Source: Thiosocius sp963753845 | GTDB lineage: Bacteria > Pseudomonadota > Gammaproteobacteria > Chromatiales > Chromatiaceae | Assembly (NCBI GenBank): GCA_963753845.1 | Contig: CAVWEI010000002.1 | Coordinates: 62,001-126,000 of the forward strand | DNA: 64,000 nucleotides | Reading direction: 5' to 3' | Shown: piece after piece, positions 8,595-15,870 of the stretch | Layout: each line of letters opens with the position of its first letter | How positions within the stretch are numbered: the stretch's first letter is position 1 | The notes under the pieces: model-generated | Database searches by the model: none | Told to the model about the DNA's origin: nothing | What the model saw: the letters and a program-made list of their open reading frames with translations, nothing else | Program-made: the position numbers and the translations under genes

Positions 8595-9344
8595 CTATGC
8601 CATGGAATCGAAGCGTTTGAAGTCGGCCACCGTGTCGTTCACAGCCGCGTTGAAGATGCGCTCACCATGCTCGGCGGTGGCCAACGCTGGATTTGAACCA
8701 ATCCGACCATCAGGGAATTGGCTGCGGAAAGACGTCGCATCATAGATGCGCCCCGTTGGCGCACGGGTTGGTGACATCTCTACCGTCTTTTGCGAATCCG
8801 GGAAGAGGTAGTACGTCACGGATACCTCGCTTGGCGTCGCGTGCGAGCCTTCGTTGGAACCGAACAGGTCTTTCGAAAGCCGTTTAACCTCGTCTCCCGC
8901 CCACCAGTTCTGAAGCGCACAACGGATGGATGGGTGATTCTGATTGAGTGCTTCGAGGCTTGCTTGCGCATAGAGCTCTGAAAATGCCGCTGTCAGGCTG
9001 GCCACGTTACCGCCGTGCCCATTGACGAAATAAAACCGCCGAAATCCATGGCGTGATAGCGAGTTGACATAGTCACAGATGTAGGCGATCAACGTCGATG
9101 GTCGGAGTGTGATGGACCCCGGAAAAGCCATGTGATGTTGAGCCATACCAACGCTGATAATCGGCGACACGACGGTTTCGGTTCGATCGCCTACGCCCTG
9201 TGCAATGGCCTCGGACGTCAGGGCGTCGGTGCCGATAAGACCGTTGGGTCCGTGCTGTTCTGTCGAGCCTATCGGCACAATCACTGTGGCAGACCGGGAG
9301 AGGTAGTTTTTCACCTCGGGCCATGACATAAGATCTAATCGCAT
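8595..9344 (-). CDS. Creatininase-family amidohydrolase
   Basis: The 249-residue protein from the ATG at 9344 starts MRLDLMSWPEV, the usual beginning of this family; the frame extends 35 codons further upstream but that part is unlike the family. Metal ligands of creatininase are visible: E29 and H31 in STEQHG, D40 in GTDALT, the histidine of VNGHGGN and the glutamate of NEGSH. The family includes creatinine amidohydrolase, formamide hydrolases of riboflavin/F420 biosynthesis (ArfB) and MftE, the peptidase that trims the mycofactocin precursor peptide. It is divergent from pqqB with a 322-base shared upstream region, which makes a role in processing the PQQ precursor peptide conceivable (inference). 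No separate pqqF-type protease is visible in the window. Confidence 0.9.
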   Translation of the reverse strand: MRLDLMSWPEVKNYLSRSATVIVPIGSTEQHGPNGLIGTDALTSEAIAQGVGDRTETVVSPIISVGMAQHHMAFPGSITLRPSTLIAYICDYVNSLSRHGFRRFYFVNGHGGNVASLTAAFSELYAQASLEALNQNHPSIRCALQNWWAGDEVKRLSKDLFGSNEGSHATPSEVSVTYYLFPDSQKTVEMSPTRAPTGRIYDATSFRSQFPDGRIGSNPALATAEHGERIFNAAVNDTVADFKRFDSMA

Positions 9345-9666
9345 CGAACGTTTGTTTCCCACGTATAGCGACTCGGGATTGGATGATGGTAACCGACATT
9401 CACGAGTACGTTTATCATCTTTCAAAACGGATATTTCAACTAACATCAATAGTGGGCCAGTTCTATGAGGTCAAGCAACCGTTTCCGTCTTCGTCAGTGC
9501 ATTAGTATCGCGTGCTGGGGTGTGGGGGGGCTTTGAGTTCGATATGGTGCGTTAGCGTTTCTCGGGACGCATCCCGGCCAGGAATGATCACGAGCTTATT
9601 TGCCGGGCGATGCTTTATGATCGGCAAGCATAGGCCGGTCTGGGCGCCCAACATTGAGGACGTTTC

Positions 9667-10586
9667 GTGTTAAAGGTTAAAGTACTGGGCTCGGGTGCGG
9701 GCGGCGGGTTTCCGCAATGGAACTGCAACTGCGACAACTGCGCTGGCATGCGCGCGGGTGCGCTAAACGCGCGGCCGCGCACCCAGTCATCCATCGCGAT
9801 CAGCAGCAATCAGGTCGACTGGCTTTTGGTGAATGCATCGCCAGACATTCGCCAGCAGATCCTGGACTTTCCGGCATTGCAGCCCGCCCGGGCCAAACGC
9901 GATACAGGTATCCGCAGCCGTATTGCTGATCGACAGCCAGATTGATCATGCCACCGGCCTGTTGATGCTCAGAGAGAACAAGCAGCCGCTGGAGCTCTAC
10001 TGTTCCCGAATGGTCTACCAGGACCTGACCACAGGCTTCCCGGTACTGCGTATGCTGGAAAACTACTGCGACGTGAACTGGCACGAAATTCCGATCGATG
10101 GCGCGCCATTCGAGGTCGTGGGTATCGATGGACTGGCTGTTTTCAGCGCTGGCGCTGAGCAGCAAGGCGCCGCCATATTCGCCGCATCGGGAGGATCCTC
10201 ACCCGGGAGATAACATTGGTCTGCAGGTGCGGGACCAGCAAAGCGGTCGCAGCCTTTTTTATGCGCCGGGCCTCGCCTGTATCGAGCCGCACCTGGAGCC
10301 GGTGATGCATGCAGCGGATGTCCTGCTGGTCGACGGTACCTGCTGGACCAATGATGAGATGATGCGCCGTGAGGTCGGTACGCGCGAATCGCTGGCGATG
10401 GGACATCTGCCACAATCAGGGCCCGGGGGTATGATCGAGTCCTTAAGGCCGTTCTCCCGTCAGCGCAAGGTGCTGATTCACATCAACAACACAAATCCCA
10501 TACTGGTCGAGGATTCTCCTCAGCGTGCTGATTTGTCGGCCGCGGGTATCGAAGTTTCCCACGATGGTATGGAGATCAGCGTCTGA
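9667..10586 (+). pseudogene. pqqB: pqqB, interrupted by two frameshifts
   Basis: PqqB is a metallo-beta-lactamase-fold protein required for full PQQ formation and recently proposed as the hydroxylase acting on the PqqA-derived tyrosine. All parts of the protein are recognisable but in three frames. From the GTG at 9667 (GAGGA upstream) comes VLGSGAGGGFPQWNC to about 9915; the frame then changes and VLLIDSQIDHATGLLMLRE continues to about 10150; a second change gives APPYSPHREDPHPGDNIGL to the stop at 10586. Neither break lies in a long homopolymer. The surrounding genes are intact, so either pqqB is truly inactive here or the assembly has two local indels. It is the first gene of the pqqBCDAE order. 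Confidence 0.85.
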
Positions 10587-10604
10587 TCAGGCGAGGGAAA
10601 GAAC

Positions 10605-11339
10605 ATGCAGCGCAAACCCTGGGGTAGAGAGGAGTTCGAGGGAAAGCTGCGGGCCCTCGACCGCCGCTACCATATTCACCATCCCTACCATCGCATGATG
10701 GCAAGTGGTGAACTCGACCCGGACCAGATCCGTGGCTGGGTGGCCAACCGCTTCTACTATCAGGTAACCATTCCGCGCAAGGATGCGGCCTTGATGGCCA
10801 ATTGTCCCGACCGGGAAACCCGCCGTTTGTGGATTCAGCGCATCGTCGATCACGACGGTAGAGCGGACGGGGAGGGCGGCATCGAGGCATGGGTGCGCCT
10901 GGGGGAGGCGTGCGGACTGGATCGCGAGGAGCTCTGGTCCATGCAGCGAGTGCTGCCGGGCGTGCGCTTTGCGGTCGATGCCTACCTTCGCTTTGTGCGC
11001 GACGCGGAATGGCACGATGGTGTCTGTTCATCGCTAACAGAACTTTTCGCACCGAAAATTCATCGCCAACGTTTGGAAAACTGGCCGCGCGATTATCCCT
11101 GGATAGAGTCCGCCGGTCTGGACTACTTTCGGAAGCGGGTCAGTCAGGCCAACCGCGATGTGGAACACGGCCTGGCGGTTACCCTGGACTGGTTCAATAC
11201 GGTGGAAATGCAGCAACGTGCACTGAACATTGTGCAACTGAAGCTGGATATCCTGTGGTCCATGCTGGATGCCATGTACATGGCCTACGTCCTCAAGATG
11301 CCACCGTATTTCAATGAAGGGGAAGGGGAGGTCCAATGA
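10605..11339 (+). CDS. pqqC: Pyrroloquinoline-quinone synthase PqqC
   Basis: The 244-residue product has the full length of PqqC, the cofactor-less oxidase that performs the final ring closure and eight-electron oxidation to PQQ. Conserved stretches include YHIHHPYHRMM near the N-terminus, WVANRFYYQ, RIVDHDG and the helical region ending MLDAMYMAYV. Histidines and arginines around IHHPYH and RVLPGVRFAVDAYL correspond to the active-site basic residues of the family. It follows the broken pqqB by 18 bases with a GAGGGAAAG ribosome-binding site and overlaps pqqD by 4 bases (ATGA), implying translational coupling. Confidence 0.97.
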   Translation: MQRKPWGREEFEGKLRALDRRYHIHHPYHRMMASGELDPDQIRGWVANRFYYQVTIPRKDAALMANCPDRETRRLWIQRIVDHDGRADGEGGIEAWVRLGEACGLDREELWSMQRVLPGVRFAVDAYLRFVRDAEWHDGVCSSLTELFAPKIHRQRLENWPRDYPWIESAGLDYFRKRVSQANRDVEHGLAVTLDWFNTVEMQQRALNIVQLKLDILWSMLDAMYMAYVLKMPPYFNEGEGEVQ

Positions 11340-11611
11340 GCATTGTCGATCTGCAGGCGTGTTATGGCATTGCGCCGGGGCACCGCATGCAATGGGAGGA
11401 GGCTCAGCAGAGTTGGGTGATTCTGTACCCCGAAGGCATGGTGAAACTCAATGAAAGTGCTGCGGAAACTCTGCGCCGTTGCGACGGTGTCCAGCCTTTG
11501 AGCGCGGTGATCGCAGAGCTGGAGGCCGCCTTTGGAGAGTCCGACTTGCAGGCGGACGTCCTGGAACTGGTTGGCGCAGCCCTGGAGCAGGGCTGGCTGG
11601 CGAGGCTATGA
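11336..11611 (+). CDS. pqqD: PQQ biosynthesis peptide chaperone PqqD
   Basis: This 91-residue protein is a RiPP-recognition-element protein that binds the PqqA leader and presents it to PqqE. It has the family pattern: a beta-rich N-terminus (APGHRMQWEEAQQSWVILYP), an EGMVKLNESA strand, and a helical half with CDG and VQPLSAVIAELE. It overlaps pqqC by four bases. A 228-base gap then separates it from pqqA, whose message probably starts independently. Confidence 0.95.
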   Translation: MSIVDLQACYGIAPGHRMQWEEAQQSWVILYPEGMVKLNESAAETLRRCDGVQPLSAVIAELEAAFGESDLQADVLELVGAALEQGWLARL

Positions 11612-11771
11612 GGCAGGTAAATTGCCTGCTGGCGATATACCGGGCTAAAAATTGGGACAGCACCGCTATTCAGGACTGGATAATTCAGGCGCGTGGACTA
11701 AGCTTAATTCGATTAAAGGTATCCAAATTAACCTTACAATAACCCTGTTAATCTTCGGATAAGCGGGCAAA

Positions 11772-11818
11772 TCTGCGAACCTTGCCAGAGAACCGCAGAC
11801 TTATGGTTGGGAGCAACC
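11772..11818 (+). promoter_or_regulatory. Candidate structured leader of pqqA
   Basis: Two short hairpins lie in the 228-base gap before pqqA: TCTGCG (11772-11777) pairs with CGCAGA (11794-11799), and GGTTG (11805-11809) pairs with CAACC (11814-11818) around a GGAG loop. The second hairpin ends about 21 bases before the pqqA start and about 8 bases before its GGAGAG ribosome-binding region. They may form a leader that stabilises or regulates the short pqqA message, but they are weak enough to be chance. Confidence 0.3.
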
Positions 11819-11839
11819 CTCAAACTGGAGAGTGAAACG

Positions 11840-11917
11840 ATGAAAAAATGGTCGAAACCCGAATTTGAAAATCTCCGTTACGGCTTTGAGATCAATCTGT
11901 ACGTAACGGTGCGCTGA
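11840..11917 (+). CDS. pqqA: PQQ precursor peptide PqqA
   Basis: A 25-residue peptide beginning MKKWSKPEFE and ending FEINLYVTVR carries the glutamate and tyrosine in the obligatory E-x3-Y spacing (EINLY) that PqqE crosslinks to start PQQ synthesis. A GGAGAG sequence precedes the ATG. It was too short for routine frame listing. Unlike the common pqqABCDE arrangement, pqqA lies between pqqD and pqqE, with its own long leader and a terminator-like hairpin right behind it, which would let the peptide be made in excess over the enzyme. Confidence 0.95.
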   Translation: MKKWSKPEFENLRYGFEINLYVTVR

Positions 11918-11940
11918 TCCTTAACCGTATGTCTTGGCGG

Positions 11941-11973
11941 AGGGCGGGAGAGCAGGGCTCACCCGCCCTTTTT
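11941..11973 (+). terminator. Terminator or attenuator between pqqA and pqqE
   Basis: AGGGCGGG (11941-11948) pairs perfectly with CCCGCCCT (11962-11969), a 13-base loop separates them, and a run of five T follows. It lies just after pqqA and just before pqqE, so it probably ends most pqqA transcripts and lets only a fraction read into pqqE. Confidence 0.75.
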
Positions 11974-11986
11974 GTTGTGGTCGTTA

Positions 11987-13147
11987 ATGCCCATGAATGA
12001 GACCTCTCAAGAACCGTTGCGCCCGCTATGGCTGCTCGCCGAGCTGACCTACAGCTGCCCCTTGCAGTGTCCCTACTGCTCGAATCCGCTGCGCCTTGGC
12101 GAGCGCTCGCGCGAGCTGTCCACCGAAGACTGGTTGAGGGTTCTGGGTGAAGCCAGGAAGCTTGGAGCCATCCAGCTTGGGCTATCCGGGGGGGAGCCCC
12201 TGCTGCGCAAGGATCTGGAGTTCATTATCGGCGAGGCCCGTCGGCTTGGTTATTACACCAATCTGTTGACCTCAGGCATGGGCATGGACGAGGCCCGCAT
12301 CAGCGCGTTGAAAGAGGCCGGACTGGATCATATCCAGGTAAGTTTTCAGGCCGATGACCCCGATCTCAACAATCGCCTGGCCGGTACGGACAGCCACCGG
12401 CATAAAGTCGACGTGGCGCGTCTGGTCAAGGCTTATGGCTACCCTATGGTGCTCAACGTCGTGATGCATCGCCACAACCTGGATCGCATGCGCGAGATCC
12501 TCGATATGGCGTTGGCGTTGAAGGCCGACTATGTGGAGTTGGCTAACACGCAGTACTACGGTTGGGCACTGGCCAACCGCGATTACCTGCTGCCGACCCG
12601 CGATCAGTTGCAGCGTGCCGAAGCCGTAGCGCACGACTATCAGGCACGCTTCGGCGATCGCATGAAGATCTATTTTGTGGTCCCGGACTATTTCGAAGGG
12701 AAACCCAAGCCCTGTATGAACGGTTGGGGCCGAATCTTTCTCAGCGTCGCTCCGGACGGGACGGCGTTGCCCTGTCATGCGGCTGCTGATCTGCCGGGCC
12801 TGAAACTGCCGAACGTGCGCGACCACAGCCTTGAGTGGATCTGGCACGAGTCGCCTGATTTCAATCAGTTCCGCGGTGAGTCGTGGATGCAGCAACCCTG
12901 TTCCACCTGCGACGAACGCGCCAGCTGTTTCGGGGGATGCCGCTGCCAGGCCTACCTTTTGACGGGGGACGCCGCGGCTGCGGATCCGGCGTGCAGCAAA
13001 TCTCCATCGCACGAGGTCATCCTGCAGGCGGTGGAGCATGCCGCCGGCCTGACTTGTGCCCCGCAACCGATCATGCGCAACCGGCGTAATACATCAAAGG
13101 CCTTGAATGTCCCGGTGCGGGTTGAATGCCTACCGGGGTCTGGCTAG
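11987..13147 (+). CDS. pqqE: PQQ synthase-type radical SAM enzyme PqqE
   Basis: PqqE forms the carbon-carbon bond between the glutamate and tyrosine of PqqA. The radical-SAM cluster cysteines are C24, C28 and C31 in CPLQCPYCS. The C-terminal SPASM region has the expected auxiliary-cluster cysteines: CMNGWG, ALPCHAAAD, CSTCDERASCFGGCRCQA and DPAC. SGGEPLLRKDLEFII is the SAM-binding GGE region. ATGs at 11987 and 11993 are both possible starts; no strong ribosome-binding site is seen, consistent with limited expression compared with pqqA. The C-terminal 20 residues after HAAGLT are variable in the family. Confidence 0.96.
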   Translation: MPMNETSQEPLRPLWLLAELTYSCPLQCPYCSNPLRLGERSRELSTEDWLRVLGEARKLGAIQLGLSGGEPLLRKDLEFIIGEARRLGYYTNLLTSGMGMDEARISALKEAGLDHIQVSFQADDPDLNNRLAGTDSHRHKVDVARLVKAYGYPMVLNVVMHRHNLDRMREILDMALALKADYVELANTQYYGWALANRDYLLPTRDQLQRAEAVAHDYQARFGDRMKIYFVVPDYFEGKPKPCMNGWGRIFLSVAPDGTALPCHAAADLPGLKLPNVRDHSLEWIWHESPDFNQFRGESWMQQPCSTCDERASCFGGCRCQAYLLTGDAAAADPACSKSPSHEVILQAVEHAAGLTCAPQPIMRNRRNTSKALNVPVRVECLPGSG

Positions 13148-13170
13148 CCCGCAAGACGGGCAACGGCGCG

Positions 13171-13509
13171 TTATTCAGGAATCTCGAAAGTCGCGACAAT
13201 GCTGGAATACCACTCGGTAACATTGTCGATATCTTCGTCACTGAGCATTTGTACAATGATGCTCATCTGCTGGTGTTGGCGTCTTCCGGCGCGGTAGTCT
13301 CCGAGCTGTTTGACCAGATATTGTTTCTGCTGCCCACCGATATTGGCGACCATCGCCACAATGCCCCTGCCGTCCATGCCATGGCAGGTCTGGCAGACCG
13401 TTTCTGCCTTCGCTTTCCCCGCCGCAATATCCGCGGCGCCAATTGATTGGCAGAACAGGCCAACCGCCAGGGCCACAGCGAGATCAACAGTGCGTGGTGC
13501 CTTAATCAT
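13171..13509 (-). CDS. Small periplasmic class I cytochrome c
   Basis: The product from the ATG at 13509 is 112 residues: a signal peptide ending near GAA-DIAAG, then one haem site CQTCHG (C39, C42, H43). Methionines in the segment QMSIIVQM supply a possible axial ligand. The pattern G.....C..CHG.DG.G......I.GQ..YL..QL..Y..G.R matches the cytochrome c553/c4-like Cytochrom_C domain. It lies downstream of, and co-directional with, the sorbosone-type dehydrogenase, separated by a terminator hairpin, and is convergent with pqqE. A role as electron acceptor for the PQQ enzyme is a reasonable inference. The frame extends 32 codons upstream without a signal-like start. Confidence 0.85.
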   Translation of the reverse strand: MIKAPRTVDLAVALAVGLFCQSIGAADIAAGKAKAETVCQTCHGMDGRGIVAMVANIGGQQKQYLVKQLGDYRAGRRQHQQMSIIVQMLSDEDIDNVTEWYSSIVATFEIPE

Positions 13510-13579
13510 CGAATACCCATGCCAACGGATTCTCCTTGTTATCCGGTGCAACAGATCGGTGGACACGTGCACCAAATAG

Positions 13580-13614
13580 AAAAGAAAAATCGGGCCGGAT
13601 TTCAATCCGGCCCG
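13580..13614 (-). terminator. Intrinsic terminator after the PQQ dehydrogenase
   Basis: Reading leftwards, CGGGCCGGAT pairs perfectly with ATCCGGCCCG around a four-base loop (13591-13614), followed by a T-rich tract (GATTTTTCTTTT). It lies just past the dehydrogenase stop codon and before the cytochrome c gene. Confidence 0.85.
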
Positions 13615-13629
13615 TAACCAAACGTGGTC

Positions 13630-14907
13630 TCAGTCTCCCTGGTAGGAGATCCGGTACACGGCACCCGCCTTGTCATCCGATACGAGTATTGACCCATCGA
13701 TATACTGCTGTACATCGACCGGCCGTCCCAGATAGTAGCCACTGTCGGTCATCCAGCCCTCGGCAAATGGCTCTGTGCCGGTGGCATTGCCTTCCTCGTC
13801 CAGGAAGGTCACCATCACCCGTGCACCTCTGGGTTTTACGGCGTTCCAGGAACCGTGCTGGGCGCTGAAGATGGCGTTCTTGTACTTCGCCGGGAACATG
13901 TTTCCAGTGTAGAACATCATGCCCAGATCGGCCGCATGGGCGACCGTCTCGACCTGTGGTTTTACGTATTTGGATGCGAGTTCTGCCGGGATCTCCTGAT
14001 CCTTGTACTCATTGGTCCGCACTTCACCTCCACCGTAGTACGGGTGCCCGAACCACATGCCTTCCTCGGGCATCCTGTTCAATTCGCCGGGAGGTATCTC
14101 GTCACCCATGCCGTCGACCTGGTTATCCGTGAACCACAGGCTGCCGTCCTTGGGATTGAATGCGTGACCGACCGAATTGCGGATTCCGGTTGCAATCACT
14201 TCGCGTCCCGTCCCGTCCCTGTTCATTTTGAGCATGCCGCCGATACCCGCTTTCCGGTACATATCCACTTTATCTGCAGGGGTAACGTTATGCGGCTGGC
14301 CCAGACTGATGTATAGCTTGTCATCGGGGCCGATCGCGCATACACGGGCGGTGTGGTTGTAAGATTCTTCGTCTGCCGGGATCAGTTCGCCCTGTTTTAC
14401 TATCGGAACCGCCACGGTATCGGAACCCTCCATGAAGAATTCCGCCGCGGGGAACATCATTACCCGATTTCTCTCCACGATAAATAGAAAGCCATCCGGG
14501 GAATAACAGACCCCGTTTGGTATATCGAACTGCACACTCGGGCTGAACTCCTCCACCGTGTCGGCGACATTGTCCATGTCCCGGTCAGTAGCCGACCAGA
14601 CGGTCGTTTTTCGGGTGCCGATCCACACCGTGCCCTTGTTGCGGCTTACTGCCATGTGCCTGGCATCCGGCGCGATGGCGAACAGTTCAATCTTGAAGCC
14701 CGGTGGCATCTTTATGCCCTGCAATACCTTTTCCAGGTTGGCCGCGTATTTGCCCCCCTGTTCCACGCGCTTCATGGGGGCCGAGTCCGTGCGCTTGAAG
14801 GATCCCAACTTCTCCAGATTCTGGTCGTCCCCCTTCGCGAAACCGGTGCTGGCAGTCAACGGCAATGCCAGGCATGTAACGGTCACAAAAAGTATCCTTA
14901 TATTCAT
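13630..14907 (-). CDS. Sorbosone/glucose dehydrogenase-type PQQ-dependent beta-propeller enzyme
   Basis: The 425-residue protein has a signal peptide (MNIRILFVTVTCLALPLTAS, cleavage near GFA) and then a soluble glucose/L-sorbosone dehydrogenase domain. Family signatures include MPPGFKIELFA, the RNSVGHAFNPKDGSLWFTDN strand-turn, and AQHGSWNAVKPRGARV near the C-terminus with GRPVDVQQYIDGSILVSDDKAGAVYRI as the last blade. The family oxidises sugars or aldehydes, usually with PQQ. It stands beside the pqq genes and a cytochrome c, which supports PQQ use. The true substrate cannot be told from sequence. Confidence 0.93.
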   Translation of the reverse strand: MNIRILFVTVTCLALPLTASTGFAKGDDQNLEKLGSFKRTDSAPMKRVEQGGKYAANLEKVLQGIKMPPGFKIELFAIAPDARHMAVSRNKGTVWIGTRKTTVWSATDRDMDNVADTVEEFSPSVQFDIPNGVCYSPDGFLFIVERNRVMMFPAAEFFMEGSDTVAVPIVKQGELIPADEESYNHTARVCAIGPDDKLYISLGQPHNVTPADKVDMYRKAGIGGMLKMNRDGTGREVIATGIRNSVGHAFNPKDGSLWFTDNQVDGMGDEIPPGELNRMPEEGMWFGHPYYGGGEVRTNEYKDQEIPAELASKYVKPQVETVAHAADLGMMFYTGNMFPAKYKNAIFSAQHGSWNAVKPRGARVMVTFLDEEGNATGTEPFAEGWMTDSGYYLGRPVDVQQYIDGSILVSDDKAGAVYRISYQGD

Positions 14908-15296
14908 TGCCTCGATCTCCTCACTCTGGTCATTATTTAATTGTCATGCTAGGCGTATGGCTTCTGCTTCTGATGGCATGAGTGTAATTTTATAACCCGC
15001 CAGCAAAGACTAGCAGAAGGTCTGTCGTTGGCTAGGTTGGGAAACGCATAAGACCCTAAAAGAAAAGGTCAATAGCGGGGGGCAGCTCCAGGTTTGCCGT
15101 TGGCGTGGTCGCCCGCGCATGCGCGGCCTCGGCTTCATGTCTAGCTCAGCAGAAAATGTAGAAAAAACCTTCTGGGCAGGAAATACCGGCCAACCTTTTC
15201 CTGCAACAAAAAGGAATAGCAGGTACCAAAACCTCAAGGACCGCCAGCCTTACCCGCTAGTCTCGATTATCACTACCAGACTCGTGCGAGAAAGCG
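14908..15296. other. 389-bp intergenic stretch
   Basis: It contains the upstream region of the leftward dehydrogenase and of the rightward small lipoprotein. I see a short palindrome CGCGCATGCGCG near 15113-15124 and nothing else I can support. A 75-codon minus-strand frame (15010-15237) has no protein-like pattern. Confidence 0.4.
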
Positions 15297-15626
15297 ATGC
15301 GTTCAAGTTTATATTTAAAGCGTTCCGTTGTTGCCCATATTGCGATACCGCTGATCACAGCTGTCATCGTGGCGTTGGCCGGCTGTTCTGAAGAGGCCTC
15401 GCGTTTTGCAAGCGCGGAAGGGAAGGCGACACCGTACATTCTGAAAGAAGACTGCAGATTCACCATCGTTGAAGAGCTTAGCAGGGCAGGTGTCACCTCG
15501 CCCGAGGTTACAGGAATGGCGGGGGCAACGGCGTCCGTGTCGATTTCCCTGGGTGCCAAGTCCATTACGGTATCCGATTGCGCAGTCACGCAGAATTCCC
15601 ACTCTCTGCCTATCTACGAGGGGTAA
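15297..15626 (+). CDS. Small putative lipoprotein
   Basis: This 109-residue frame has a hydrophobic N-terminal segment ending in the lipobox LAGC (cysteine about 30), followed by a charged SEEASRF start of the mature part. The rest contains KEDCRFTIVEELSRAG, an alanine/glycine-rich middle and SDCAVTQ, with two further cysteines that could pair. I recognise no family. It stands alone between the PQQ block and an insertion-sequence remnant, so it could be an orphan; the lipobox supports it being real. Confidence 0.55.
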   Translation: MRSSLYLKRSVVAHIAIPLITAVIVALAGCSEEASRFASAEGKATPYILKEDCRFTIVEELSRAGVTSPEVTGMAGATASVSISLGAKSITVSDCAVTQNSHSLPIYEG

Positions 15627-15645
15627 ACGGATCGCGTCTGCCATC

Positions 15646-15847
15646 CTGTGTATGACGGTCCACTGTCACCGGTCGTTGGGTGGCCAGTATTTGGCGAGGA
15701 CACGCCTGACCAGGTCCTTGTCGATCTGCACCACGAATGCGCTGTTGATCTGTTGTGCGATTCGAGGGCATCCAATCCACCTACTCATGCGACATTGGGG
15801 CTGAGTTGCCCAATTCAGGTAACAATTGTGAATTCGCCAGCCACAGG
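15646..15847 (-). mobile_element. Decayed rve-type insertion sequence, remnant 1
   Basis: Leftward translation gives a transposase fragment with LGCPRIAQQI-like text (here WIGCPRIAQQIN) and IDKDLVRRVLAKYWPP, the helix before the rve catalytic domain in this transposase group. The outer end (TTGCCCAATTCAGGTAACAA, from 15807) and the adjacent GAATTCGCCAGCCACAG recur in the remnants at 36.9 and 55.0 kb. An internal deletion joins the end directly to the WIGCPRI segment. No catalytic core remains. Confidence 0.8.
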
Positions 15848-15870
15848 GCATATCCCATGTTCCTCCCATC

